Shown piece after piece: positions 1-7,652 of a stretch of 64,000 bases of DNA (positions are counted from its first letter, which is position 1; each line of letters begins with the position of its first letter). Under the pieces are notes generated by a model that was not told the DNA's origin, ran no database searches, and saw only the letters and a program-made list of their open reading frames with translations. The translations under genes and the position numbers were made by a program. Origin of the DNA: Flavobacteriaceae bacterium (GTDB lineage: Bacteria > Bacteroidota > Bacteroidia > Flavobacteriales > Flavobacteriaceae); NCBI GenBank assembly GCA_029238125.1, contig JAQWGQ010000001.1, forward strand, positions 25,633-89,632, given 5' to 3'.

Positions 1-1
1 A

Positions 2-304
2 ACTCCTGACGAACGCATTCGTTATATCGACCAAGTATCAGAGGGCTTTATCTATATGGTCTCAAGCGCAGCAACCACTGGAGCACAAGGGAGTTTTGGA
101 GACGCCCAACAGCACTATTTTCAACGAATCGCTGACATGAAACTCCAGTCCAAACTTCTCGTCGGATTTGGAATCAGCAATGCAGAAACCTATCAAGCGG
201 CTGTAGCCCATAGTCAAGGCGCGATTATTGGCTCGGCTTTTATCAAGCACTTGGAAGCAAATGGCAACCAAAGTGTGAAAGAGTTTGTCAAGACAATTCG
301 ATAG
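2..304 (+). CDS. trpA: Tryptophan synthase alpha chain, C-terminal part
   Basis: The window opens inside this gene; an open frame from base 2 gives about 100 residues up to the stop. TrpA cleaves indole-3-glycerol phosphate to indole and glyceraldehyde-3-phosphate and passes indole to TrpB. The frame begins TPDERIRYID and continues with GFIYMVSSAATTGAQ, the conserved phosphate-binding segment of the TIM barrel, then LLVGFGISNAE and AIIGSAFIKHLE near the end, as in the family. The ORF track starts at an internal Met at 56, but the match clearly begins upstream. The rest of the gene, and any trp operon, lies left of the window. Confidence 0.95.
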   Translation, partial: TPDERIRYIDQVSEGFIYMVSSAATTGAQGSFGDAQQHYFQRIADMKLQSKLLVGFGISNAETYQAAVAHSQGAIIGSAFIKHLEANGNQSVKEFVKTIR

Positions 305-620
305 ACCCAGATATAAGTTAATAGGGAAAAGAGTGTTTTTAACACTTGAATAAAGTATTTTATCACTCCTGCCTCGGGCAGGTAAACCTATCTAACTGTA
401 GGTGGTCACGACAAACAAAGGAATAAAAACGTACATTTGTCTTAGACGAATCCCCAAGTCTTTTTTACAAAAGATTCCAGTTATATTTTTTAAACATCAA
501 TTTGGGGTTCCAAAACCGCTTTAGGTTTTATTATTATAATCCAGATTGATAGCTCCTATATGAGATTTTCAGTCTAACACAGATAAATAAGTATAAACAA
601 ATCGTAAAACAACAACCCCA
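305..620. other. Intergenic region with one short hairpin
   Basis: This 316-bp stretch lies between trpA and the methyltransferase gene. No coding frame or RNA gene is recognised. The only clear structure is CCTGCC-TCG-GGCAGG at 368-382, a perfect 6-bp stem with a 3-base loop and no T-run behind it, so it is not a convincing intrinsic terminator. No good TAnnTTTG element was found directly before the next gene. Confidence 0.5.
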
Positions 621-1355
621 ATGAAAACAGATTACAACCAAATTTCGATTGAGTACCAATTATCAAAACTTCAACCTTGGCGAAAGCATGTAGAAGCATA
701 TACCTTCTTCAATCTTTTGGGACATCTCACAAATCAAAGCGTTTTAGACCTTGCCTGTGGAGAGGGTTTTTATACACGACAACTCAAATTGCGGGGAGCA
801 AGCAAAGTAGTGGGCATAGATATATCAGAAAAAATGATTGCATTGGCAGAAAAAGCCGAGCAGAGAAACCCATTAGGGATTGACTATCACGTCCAAGACG
901 TGGTTGATCTAGATCTCAAGCAAACATTTGATCTCATCAGTGCCGCTTATTTACTCAACTATGCCAAAAACCTTGAAGAACTAGTTGCCTTTGCAAAATC
1001 CATTTCTAGGCATTTAAAGCCAGGCGGACGATTTGTAACCATCAACAGCAATCCAGACTTCCATGCGCCAGCTGAAGTATTGCGCAAGTATGGGTTTACA
1101 CGCCAAAATGAAAGCTGGTCGGAAGGGAGCCCAATTATCTATCGTTTTTTTCAGGAAGATGACAGCCATTTTGATATCGTGAACTACCATCTCGAAAAAT
1201 CGACTCATAAATTGGCTTTTGAAACAGTGGGCTTGACAAAGGTCAATTGGCATCCTGTGCAATTGACTCCAGAACTCAAAAAAGATACAGACAAGGCGTT
1301 TTGGAAAACGATGATTCAAACACAACCAATCATCGGGTTGTCCTGTAGTTGGTAA
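621..1355 (+). CDS. Class I SAM-dependent methyltransferase
   Basis: The 244-residue product carries the SAM-binding glycine motif VLDLACGEGFYTRQL at about residues 41-55 and the acidic strand-2 end VVGIDIS at about 63-69, followed by a motif near YHVQDVVDLDL. These define a Rossmann-fold class I methyltransferase of the Methyltransf_11/25 type. The substrate cannot be read from the sequence. The gene stands alone, with 316 bp of non-coding DNA upstream and yaaA converging on it 15 bp downstream. Family assignment is secure; function is unknown. Confidence 0.85.
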   Translation: MKTDYNQISIEYQLSKLQPWRKHVEAYTFFNLLGHLTNQSVLDLACGEGFYTRQLKLRGASKVVGIDISEKMIALAEKAEQRNPLGIDYHVQDVVDLDLKQTFDLISAAYLLNYAKNLEELVAFAKSISRHLKPGGRFVTINSNPDFHAPAEVLRKYGFTRQNESWSEGSPIIYRFFQEDDSHFDIVNYHLEKSTHKLAFETVGLTKVNWHPVQLTPELKKDTDKAFWKTMIQTQPIIGLSCSW

Positions 1356-1370
1356 GTTTTCCGAGGGTAA

Positions 1371-2132
1371 TTAACGTACAAAAACAGGTGCAGCAAGATC
1401 GGTGGTATGTTCTTCGCTATAGCGGTAGCCATCGAGGTCAAAGCCCAATACATCATCGGCAGTTTGGGCATTGGTATCGATGAGGAAGCGCGCCATCAAT
1501 CCTCTGGCTTTTTTGGCATAAAAAGAAATGATTTTGAGCTTACCGTTTTTGTAATCTTTAAATATAGGTTCAATGACATTTGCATCTAAATCGTCGAGTG
1601 AAACAGCAGAGGTATATTCCTTACTTGCAAGGTTGACGACACACTCATCGGCTTGGAGTTCGCCATTGAGTTGGGCAGTGATTTTATCTTGCCAAAAACC
1701 GTACAAATTCTTGCTGCCATTCACTGCAAAAGAGGTACCCATTTCCAAACGGTAGGGCTGCATGAGATCAAAGGGCTTGAGTAGGCCATAAAGACCTGAA
1801 AGAATACGCAAGCTATTGTTGAGCGTGTCCCATTTGCCTTCTTCGATCGTATAGACGTCAAGACCTGCATAAACATCCCCATCAAAAGCATAGACCGCTG
1901 GGCGGGCATTATCGGCAGTAAAGGGAACCGAAAAGCTTTGGTTACGGGTCCAATTCAGCTCGGCAAGTTTGTCGGAAATTCCCATGAGTGCCTTTAACTC
2001 GGCTGGTGATTTTTTTCGCAAAGCCGTATTGAGGGTAGCCGCTTCCTGAACAAAAACGGGTTGACTGCAAGTGGCATGCGGCAATGGGCTTTCGTAATTC
2101 AAAGACTTGGCAGGGGATACTAAAAGTTTCAT
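1371..2132 (-). CDS. yaaA: Peroxide stress protein YaaA (UPF0246/DUF328)
   Basis: The 253-residue protein starts MKLLVSPAKSLNYESP and is collinear with the YaaA family, including YAFDGDVYAGLD and LRILSGLYGLLKPFDLM. In E. coli YaaA limits damage from hydrogen peroxide by lowering free intracellular iron, and the protein binds DNA; that role is inferred here from the family. The start is supported by a TATTTTTG element 16 bases upstream on the minus strand. The neighbours are unrelated in function. Confidence 0.95.
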   Translation of the reverse strand: MKLLVSPAKSLNYESPLPHATCSQPVFVQEAATLNTALRKKSPAELKALMGISDKLAELNWTRNQSFSVPFTADNARPAVYAFDGDVYAGLDVYTIEEGKWDTLNNSLRILSGLYGLLKPFDLMQPYRLEMGTSFAVNGSKNLYGFWQDKITAQLNGELQADECVVNLASKEYTSAVSLDDLDANVIEPIFKDYKNGKLKIISFYAKKARGLMARFLIDTNAQTADDVLGFDLDGYRYSEEHTTDLAAPVFVR

Positions 2133-2148
2133 ATCAATAGCTTTTGGT

Positions 2149-2156
2149 CAAAAATA
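2149..2156 (-). promoter_or_regulatory. -7 promoter element of yaaA
   Basis: On the minus strand this reads TATTTTTG, a full match to the Bacteroidetes -7 consensus TAnnTTTG, 16 bases before the yaaA ATG. Confidence 0.6.
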
Positions 2157-2218
2157 ACAAGGGTTTTTGGGATAGGCAAGTTCCAGATATTCAAAGTATT
2201 AATTATAAAAATGAATAT

Positions 2219-3238
2219 TTAGTCCAATCTGTGCTTTGCATAGTGTCGCCACTTGTCAAGCGCATTAATCATATCGTCGGGCAGGGGAGCTTCAAATGAA
2301 ATCGGTTTATCAGTGACAGGATGCGCAAAGCCAAGGGTTTGGGCGTGAAGTGCTTGACGTGGGAGCAATTTGAAGCAATTGTCCACAAACTGTTTGTACT
2401 TTGTAAATGTGGTGCCTTTCAGGATGTTGTCCCCCCCATACCGAGCATCACTAAAAAGCGTGTGGCCAATCGATTTTAGATGCGCTCGAATCTGATGGGT
2501 ACGTCCTGTTTCCAGTTGGCATCGAAGTAGTGTGGTGTAGCCAAAACGTTCGACCACCTCATAGTGAGTGATGGCTTCTTTGCCTTGGTCCCCATCGGGA
2601 AACACCGTCATCAACAATCTGTTTTTGGGATCTCTACCAATATGCCCTTCGATCGTGCCCTTATCATCAACAACATCGCCCCAGACTAATGCGAGATAGC
2701 TGCGGTCAGAGGTCTTGTCAAAAAACTGTTTTGCCAGATGCGTCATTGCCTGTTCTGTTTTGGTAATAACGAGCAAGCCGCTGGTGTCTTTATCAATACG
2801 GTGTACCAAACCGGGTCTTTCGTTGGTGTTTAAAGGCAAAGAATCAAAATGGTGTAGCAGAGCATTGAGCAGCGTGCCACTGTAATTTCCATGACCGGGA
2901 TGAACAACCATGCCTGCAGCTTTATTGACCACAACCAAGGAATCATCTTCATACACAATATCGAGGGGTATTTCTTCTCCAACGAGCAAATTTTCATACG
3001 GAGGATGAGCAAACAAGACTTGTACTTTATCTCCGCCTTTGACCTTGTAGTTGGATTTGACAGCTAGATCGTTGACATGGACACTCCCCGCTTTCGCTGC
3101 TTGTTGAATTTTGTTGCGGGTGGCATTTTCAATACGATTCATCAAAAACTTATCGACGCGCAAGGGTTGTTGTCCACTGTCGGCCGTAAAGACATAATGC
3201 TCATATAGTGTATCGTCTTGGTCTTGTGTTTCCATCAT
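2219..3238 (-). CDS. RluA/RluD-family 23S rRNA pseudouridine synthase
   Basis: The 339-residue protein has an N-terminal S4 RNA-binding domain (about residues 24-75) and a pseudouridine synthase domain. The catalytic motif HRIDKDTSGLL contains the nucleophilic Asp near residue 149. RluD enzymes isomerise uridines in helix 69 of 23S rRNA; the exact target here is inferred. Later motifs QLETGRTHQIRAHL and DARYGG also fit. The start ATG overlaps the stop of the upstream PASTA gene (ATGA), so the two are probably translationally coupled. A second in-frame ATG follows directly. Confidence 0.93.
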   Translation of the reverse strand: MMETQDQDDTLYEHYVFTADSGQQPLRVDKFLMNRIENATRNKIQQAAKAGSVHVNDLAVKSNYKVKGGDKVQVLFAHPPYENLLVGEEIPLDIVYEDDSLVVVNKAAGMVVHPGHGNYSGTLLNALLHHFDSLPLNTNERPGLVHRIDKDTSGLLVITKTEQAMTHLAKQFFDKTSDRSYLALVWGDVVDDKGTIEGHIGRDPKNRLLMTVFPDGDQGKEAITHYEVVERFGYTTLLRCQLETGRTHQIRAHLKSIGHTLFSDARYGGDNILKGTTFTKYKQFVDNCFKLLPRQALHAQTLGFAHPVTDKPISFEAPLPDDMINALDKWRHYAKHRLD

Positions 3239-3792
3239 CGGCCTCGTCTTCCATTTCCAAGAACCAAATCAACTTTGGACGATTTTGGGATTTTATCACC
3301 CGGATCAATCTCGTCGCCTTCAAAGCGCAAAGCCAAGACCATATCTTTACCAATATTGTTACGATAGCTTATGTTTCCAACCTCCAACCCGGCAGCGCGC
3401 AAAGAGGATACCGCATTGCGATAGGTTACTTGCACCACATTGGGCACAGATACCTTTCGGTAGGTAGATGGGTTGAGCGTGAGGTAAATTTTACGTCCTC
3501 GCTTGACTTCATCATGGGCTCGCGGTTGGTGTTCGATTACCGATAGCGGGGCAATTTCAGGGTTGAATTGGGTGGAGTCGATGACTTCAAAATTGAGTCG
3601 CAAATCGGAAAGCAAATCTTCGGCCTCCGCCAGAGGGATTTGGTGAAGGTCTGGAACCTCAATCAAACGGTTTTGACGGGTGTGAAAGCGTAAAACCAAA
3701 AACAATAGAAAAACCAAAGCAACTCCAAGGACACTTGCTTTTAGGAGTGCCAAGAAAAAGGATTTGCTGATAAAAAATCGAAGTCGTCGCAT
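3235..3792 (-). CDS. Membrane-anchored PASTA-domain protein
   Basis: The ORF track starts at 3831, but the better start is Met14 (ATG at 3792), giving 185 residues beginning MRRLRFFISK. A TAATTTTG -7 element sits five bases before that ATG, and the longer version would overlap ddl. The protein has a single membrane segment near its N-terminus followed by two PASTA repeats (around VPDLHQIPLAEAEDLL and VPNVVQVTYRNAVSSL). PASTA domains bind peptidoglycan or muropeptides. There is no kinase or transpeptidase domain, so it is a stand-alone cell-envelope protein. It sits next to ddl and is coupled to the pseudouridine synthase. Confidence 0.9.
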   Translation of the reverse strand: MRRLRFFISKSFFLALLKASVLGVALVFLLFLVLRFHTRQNRLIEVPDLHQIPLAEAEDLLSDLRLNFEVIDSTQFNPEIAPLSVIEHQPRAHDEVKRGRKIYLTLNPSTYRKVSVPNVVQVTYRNAVSSLRAAGLEVGNISYRNNIGKDMVLALRFEGDEIDPGDKIPKSSKVDLVLGNGRRGR

Positions 3793-3797
3793 TCGGT

Positions 3798-3805
3798 CAA
3801 AATTA
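3798..3805 (-). promoter_or_regulatory. -7 promoter element of the PASTA gene
   Basis: Minus-strand TAATTTTG matches TAnnTTTG and lies five bases before the ATG at 3792. It supports the shorter start for the PASTA protein. Confidence 0.65.
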
Positions 3806-3809
3806 ATGA

Positions 3810-3817
3810 TATTTTTG
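3810..3817 (+). promoter_or_regulatory. -7 promoter element of ddl
   Basis: TATTTTTG lies four bases before the ddl ATG. Only four bases separate it from the opposing element of the PASTA gene, so the divergent promoters are interleaved. Confidence 0.7.
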
Positions 3818-3821
3818 TCAA

Positions 3822-4784
3822 ATGAAACCACGTATAGCCGTAATCATGGGTGGGTACACCTCCGAGCATGACATTTCGCTGAAAAGTGGAGCTGTCGTGA
3901 TGGCCCATATCGACAAAGAGGTTTATGATCCTTACTCTGTACGCATCGACAAAGATGCCTGGCTTGTTGAGGTTGATGGCAGTTGGAAACCGATTGACAT
4001 TGCTGATTTTAGTAGTGGTAATCTTCGATTTGATGCAGTATTTAATGCTGTGCATGGTACACCGGGTGAAAATGGAGAGCTGCAGACCTATCTTGACAGT
4101 TTGCAAATCCCCTACACTGGCTGTGCAGCAGAGGTCTCTTCTCTCACTTACAACAAGGCAAAAACATTAGAATACTTAGGACCACATGGGATTGCCATGG
4201 CAACGCGTATTGTCCTTTCAGTTGGGGACGCAATCGATACGCAAAAGATTGTCGAAAAAGTGGGGCTACCCTGCTTTGTTAAAGCCAACCAAGCGGGAAG
4301 CAGCTTTGGAGTATCAAAGGTGTACGAAGAAAACAACTTACGTGCGGCGATCGAAGTTGCTCACAGAGAAGATAGCGGGGTGTTGATCGAGTCGTTTTTG
4401 CAAGGGACCGAAGTTTCTATTGGCGTTATCACCTATCAGGGTAAGGTGCGTGTTTTGGCACCAACGGAAATTGTCACAGATGAGGATTTTTTTGATTTTA
4501 GCGCCAAATACGAAGGGAAGTCAAAAGAAATTACCCCTGCTCGGCTACGTGAATCGCAACATCAAGCATTGCGAATTGTAGCGGAAAAAGTCTATTCCGC
4601 ATTGGGTATGAAAGGCATGAGCCGAAGTGATTTTATTTTTGTCGGAGACGTCCCCCACTTTTTGGAAATCAATACCGTTCCTGGCCTAACAGAAGAAAGT
4701 TTGCTGCCACAGCAAGCCAAACACGCTGGTATATCGCTGAGGGATCTATTTGGCAATGCGCTAGTCGAAGCCATGGAAAAATAA
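3822..4784 (+). CDS. ddl: D-alanine--D-alanine ligase
   Basis: The 320-residue protein starts MKPRIAVIMGGYTSEHDIS, with the N-terminal glycine-rich loop of Ddl. It continues with the ATP-grasp features FVKANQAGSSFGVSKV, GTEVSIGV and the metal-binding segment FLEINTVPGLTEESLLPQQ. It joins two D-Ala in an ATP-dependent step that supplies the peptidoglycan precursor dipeptide. Its divergent partner is a PASTA envelope protein and coaD follows 13 bp downstream with its own promoter element. Identification is secure. Confidence 0.97.
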   Translation: MKPRIAVIMGGYTSEHDISLKSGAVVMAHIDKEVYDPYSVRIDKDAWLVEVDGSWKPIDIADFSSGNLRFDAVFNAVHGTPGENGELQTYLDSLQIPYTGCAAEVSSLTYNKAKTLEYLGPHGIAMATRIVLSVGDAIDTQKIVEKVGLPCFVKANQAGSSFGVSKVYEENNLRAAIEVAHREDSGVLIESFLQGTEVSIGVITYQGKVRVLAPTEIVTDEDFFDFSAKYEGKSKEITPARLRESQHQALRIVAEKVYSALGMKGMSRSDFIFVGDVPHFLEINTVPGLTEESLLPQQAKHAGISLRDLFGNALVEAMEK

Positions 4785-4785
4785 A

Positions 4786-4793
4786 TACCTTTG
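4786..4793 (+). promoter_or_regulatory. -7 promoter element of coaD
   Basis: TACCTTTG overlaps the end of the ddl-coaD gap and stands four bases before the coaD ATG. coaD can thus be transcribed independently of ddl with almost no leader. Confidence 0.7.
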
Positions 4794-4797
4794 CACT

Positions 4798-5250
4798 ATG
4801 AAACGAGCCGTTTTTCCCGGGTCCTTTGATCCGCTCACATTAGGTCATCAAGACATCGTTGAGCGTGGAGCAACCATTTTTGACGAGATTATCGTTGGGA
4901 TTGGGTATAATGCCGAAAAAAGCCATATGTTCTCAATCGAACAGCGCAAACAATTTATTGTGCAATGCTTTGAAGACAACCCCAAAGTTAAGGTGATGGA
5001 CTACCAAGGACTCACCATTGATTTTTGTAATTCCGTAGGCGCCAACTATCTTCTGCGAGGTGTTCGTAACAACGGAGATTTTGAGTTTGAAAAAGCCATT
5101 GCCCGAACCAACCGTGAGTTGTCAAATATCGAAACGGTCTTTTTATTGACCTCAATTCAAACTTCATTTATTAGCAGTAGCATCGTTAGAGAAATCATCC
5201 GCAACAAAGGAGATTATAAACGATTTGTGCCAGATTGTGTTCGGATCTAA
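4798..5250 (+). CDS. coaD: Pantetheine-phosphate adenylyltransferase
   Basis: The 150-residue protein is full length for CoaD. It begins MKRAVFPGSFDPLTLGHQDI, which holds the nucleotidyltransferase T/HxGH motif (TLGH). It also has LLRGVRNNGDFEFE and the C-terminal segment ISSSIVREII. It transfers AMP from ATP to 4'-phosphopantetheine in coenzyme A synthesis. The stop codon overlaps by four bases the stop of the convergent Nudix gene. Confidence 0.97.
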   Translation: MKRAVFPGSFDPLTLGHQDIVERGATIFDEIIVGIGYNAEKSHMFSIEQRKQFIVQCFEDNPKVKVMDYQGLTIDFCNSVGANYLLRGVRNNGDFEFEKAIARTNRELSNIETVFLLTSIQTSFISSSIVREIIRNKGDYKRFVPDCVRI

Positions 5251-5855
5251 CCAATCTTCAATTCTTTCAGTAAATACTTGATATTGCCATATGAATTTTT
5301 TAAGGCCTTGGCCGTTTTCTTCGGTCCTTTCCATTTGGCTTTTGTGATGTCTTCCTGAAGCTCAGGTTTGAGTTTGCCAGTGTAGGTTGTCGTCATATAA
5401 AACCAATGGGTTTCTTTGAGTTGGTATTTGTCGTTGCGTTTAAATATGTGATAGGTCACACCCGCGAATCCATTGAGCTGAAGTTTTTTGACTCCTGTTT
5501 CTTCTTTGACCTCACGCTTTGCTCCTTTTTCAAGGGTCTCTCCCTTGTCAATTTTACCTTTGGGCAAATCCCATTTCCCTTTTCGAAAAATAAAAAGCAT
5601 CTTTCCGCTTTGGTTCCGAACCAATCCTCCTCCCGCTTGAACAACTGACAATTTGGATTTAAAAGTCTCCAAAAGCGTTGCGGGATCATCTCCGATCAAA
5701 TATATTTTCCTTGCTTTGGACTCCTTTAGAACTTGTAAAATGGTCTGAAAAGATGTAGCTGCAAGAGGTAATACCAAGGCATGTTTGGATTTTGGGAGTA
5801 CGGTCGTTAAGATCATCAATTTTGTATTGATAAAAACTTTATACTTTTGTCCCAT
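5247..5855 (-). CDS. Nudix hydrolase
   Basis: The 202-residue protein carries a complete Nudix box, GKIDKGETLEKGAKREVKEETGV (the GX5EX7REUXEEXGU pattern), in its second half. The preceding part resembles the N-terminal extension of a flavobacterial Nudix group, and KYKVFINTKLMILT fits a start at 5855. That start codon shares the palindrome CATG with the pyrE start on the other strand. An alternative Met at 5816 would avoid this. The substrate (a nucleoside diphosphate derivative) is unknown. It converges on coaD. Confidence 0.9.
   Translation of the reverse strand: MGQKYKVFINTKLMILTTVLPKSKHALVLPLAATSFQTILQVLKESKARKIYLIGDDPATLLETFKSKLSVVQAGGGLVRNQSGKMLFIFRKGKWDLPKGKIDKGETLEKGAKREVKEETGVKKLQLNGFAGVTYHIFKRNDKYQLKETHWFYMTTTYTGKLKPELQEDITKAKWKGPKKTAKALKNSYGNIKYLLKELKIG
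5842..5849 (+). promoter_or_regulatory. -7 promoter element of pyrE
   Basis: TACTTTTG lies four bases before the pyrE ATG at 5854 and falls inside the first codons of the divergent Nudix gene. It decides the pyrE start against the longer ORF-track version at 5785. Confidence 0.7.
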
Positions 5856-6495
5856 GATTCACGATTCCTTCACAGCCAAAAAAGTTGCTGAGTTACTGAT
5901 ACAAATTAATGCAATAAAGTTGGAACCTAAAAATCCATTTACTTGGGCCAGTGGGTGGAAATCTCCAATATATTGTGACAATCGCATCGCATTGTCATAT
6001 CCAACTGTTCGGACATACATCCGCGAACAATTTGCAAAGCAAATTGAATCCATATATGGCAAGCCCGACGTGATTGCAGGCGTGGCAACTGGTGCCATTG
6101 GGATTGGAGCTTTGGTTGCCGAGGAACTCAACTTACCTTTTGTTTACATCCGCCCAAAGCCCAAAGGACACGGACGAAAAAACCAGATAGAAGGAATCTT
6201 GCCAAAAAACAGTCAAGTTGTTGTGATTGAAGACCTCATCAGCACTGGAAAAAGCAGCATGGAAGCCATCAAAGCATTGCAGGAAAGCGATGCATCGATA
6301 AAATGCTTACTATCGATTTTTGATTACAATTTTCAGGTTGCCGAAAAACGATTTAATCAAGAGGGGATCAGCGTTTATTCATTGAGTGATTACGAGCATT
6401 TAATTGAGCTTGCCACCGAAAACCGCTTTATCCTCAAAAGCGAAGAAAAAATGTTGCAAAAATGGCGTTTGGCACCCGAAAAATGGAAACCATAA
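5854..6495 (+). CDS. pyrE: Orotate phosphoribosyltransferase
   Basis: The ORF track begins at 5785, but the family begins at MIHDSFTAKKVAELL (ATG at 5854), giving 213 residues, the usual PyrE length. The PRPP-binding motif VVVIEDLISTGKSS is present, as are FTWASGWKSPIYCDNR and the region KGHGRKNQIEG carrying catalytic residues. It converts orotate and PRPP to OMP in pyrimidine synthesis. A TAnnTTTG element four bases upstream supports the start. A small SRPBCC-like gene follows after four bases, probably in the same transcript. Confidence 0.97.
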   Translation: MIHDSFTAKKVAELLIQINAIKLEPKNPFTWASGWKSPIYCDNRIALSYPTVRTYIREQFAKQIESIYGKPDVIAGVATGAIGIGALVAEELNLPFVYIRPKPKGHGRKNQIEGILPKNSQVVVIEDLISTGKSSMEAIKALQESDASIKCLLSIFDYNFQVAEKRFNQEGISVYSLSDYEHLIELATENRFILKSEEKMLQKWRLAPEKWKP

Positions 6496-6499
6496 TAAT

Positions 6500-6889
6500 A
6501 TGGAAATCAATAGCTCGATAACTCGTGTTGATCATTCAACCGAACAACTTTTTTCTAAACTCTCCAGTGTTGAAACCTATGAGGGTCTGATGCCAGAAGG
6601 TGCAGCGTTTACAAAAATAGACGACAGTCGATTTCGATTTAAACTAGGTGGTATGCCAGAAATTGGACTAACAATCGGCGATAAACAACCCAACGAATCA
6701 ATTGTATTGACATCTTCCAGTGAAAAAATTTCTTTTTCACTGCGTGGGCAGTTGACAAAAATCTCGGAAACGCAAACCGATGTTCAATTGCAATTTGAAG
6801 GGGATTTTAACCCCATGATGGCAATGATGGTCAAAAAGCCCTTAACCCAATTTATGGAGTCATTGATCGGAAATATGCACAAACTGTAA
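6500..6889 (+). CDS. SRPBCC-like (START superfamily) protein
   Basis: The ORF track starts at 6404 inside pyrE; the likely start is the ATG at 6500, giving 129 residues beginning MEINSSITRVDHSTEQLF. The pattern of an early helix, then a run of beta strands, then a long C-terminal helix ending in FMESLIGNMHKL fits the SRPBCC hydrophobic-ligand fold. No catalytic residue is evident and the function is not known. It is four bases behind pyrE and overlaps the convergent birA by 30 bp. Confidence 0.75.
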   Translation: MEINSSITRVDHSTEQLFSKLSSVETYEGLMPEGAAFTKIDDSRFRFKLGGMPEIGLTIGDKQPNESIVLTSSSEKISFSLRGQLTKISETQTDVQLQFEGDFNPMMAMMVKKPLTQFMESLIGNMHKL

Positions 6890-7585
6890 TTCCTTTACTT
6901 CAAACAGCTGCTCACCAATTTCGGTTTCGAGTACAAGTTTTCCATCTGGAGTAACCGATCGGATAATCCCTTGAAACTCATGTTTGCCACTCATAAACCG
7001 TCTGCTTTGGTTCAAACCATAGAGAGATTGCTGATAGGCAGCATCCCAATCTTTCCCAGGGAGAGTTAATCCTTCTATAAGTTTGGGAACTACAGACAAC
7101 AGCAGGGTGTCCAAATCATAGGTCTTTGCCGTGCGTAGACGCATAGAAGTGGCATTGGGGAGCTGTGGAAATTGAATTTGATTGACATTGATTCCCATCC
7201 CAATAATAATTGACTTTGCCGTTGACTTCTGCATACTGCTTTCCACTAAAATTCCAGCCAATTTTTTATGGCCTGACAAAATGTCGTTTGGCCATTTCAC
7301 AGAGATATTTGGGATTTGAAGCGATAAAAGCCAGTCTGCCAAACAAACAGAAACGATTTTATGGATTGAAAAAAGTTGATCTGCATTTCGAGTTAGATTT
7401 GGTATGTACAGAGAAAACATCAGATTTTCACCAGCTTGACTTGTCCAAACTTGCCCGCGCTGTCCTTTTCCCTTTTTTTGAAAAAGACTCCAAACAACAG
7501 TGGGTGTTGTCAACTTATTTACCATTAACATTTGACGCAAGTGATCATTGGTCGAGTCGGTGGCATCAAGTTTGATTAAGTGCAT
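6860..7585 (-). CDS. birA: Biotin--[acetyl-CoA-carboxylase] ligase (short form)
   Basis: The 241-residue protein has the biotin protein ligase core: DSTNDHL at the N-terminus, GKGQRGQVWTSQAGENL (biotinyl-AMP loop, with GKGQRG in place of GRGRRG), and VKWPNDILSGHKKLAGILVE. It attaches biotin to carboxylase carrier domains. The N-terminal helix-turn-helix of the E. coli repressor type is absent, so it is not expected to regulate transcription. A TAGCTTTG element lies four bases before its ATG. Its tail overlaps the SRPBCC gene. Confidence 0.95.
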   Translation of the reverse strand: MHLIKLDATDSTNDHLRQMLMVNKLTTPTVVWSLFQKKGKGQRGQVWTSQAGENLMFSLYIPNLTRNADQLFSIHKIVSVCLADWLLSLQIPNISVKWPNDILSGHKKLAGILVESSMQKSTAKSIIIGMGINVNQIQFPQLPNATSMRLRTAKTYDLDTLLLSVVPKLIEGLTLPGKDWDAAYQQSLYGLNQSRRFMSGKHEFQGIIRSVTPDGKLVLETEIGEQLFEVKELQFVHISDQ

Positions 7586-7589
7586 GTAA

Positions 7590-7597
7590 CAAAGCTA
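7590..7597 (-). promoter_or_regulatory. -7 promoter element of birA
   Basis: Minus-strand TAGCTTTG stands four bases before the birA ATG. Confidence 0.7.
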
Positions 7598-7605
7598 GCA
7601 ATATC

Positions 7606-7630
7606 AATTCGTATTACACGAATTTGTAAT
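7606..7630. repeat. Two nested inverted repeats between birA and rsfS
   Basis: AATTCGT-ATTAC-ACGAATT (7606-7624) is a perfect 7-bp inverted repeat, and ATTACA-CGAATT-TGTAAT (7613-7630) is a perfect 6-bp one sharing its centre. They lie just upstream of the birA -7 element and end on the first base of the rsfS one. An operator is possible; A+T-rich coincidence cannot be excluded. Confidence 0.4.
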
Positions 7631-7637
7631 AGATTTG
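7630..7637 (+). promoter_or_regulatory. -7 promoter element of rsfS-ftsH
   Basis: TAGATTTG lies 15 bases before the rsfS ATG at 7653. The ORF-track TTG start at 7635 would fall inside this element and is therefore unlikely. Confidence 0.6.
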
Positions 7638-7652
7638 CTTTATCTTGATTAT

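Noticed and set aside
368-382. CCTGCC-TCG-GGCAGG hairpin as trpA terminator
   Set aside because: Short loop and stem but no T-run, and 60 bp past the stop; kept only as a note.
1014-1325. Minus-strand ORF of 103 residues opposite the methyltransferase
   Set aside because: Shadow of a real gene; no family resemblance and composition typical of antisense translation.
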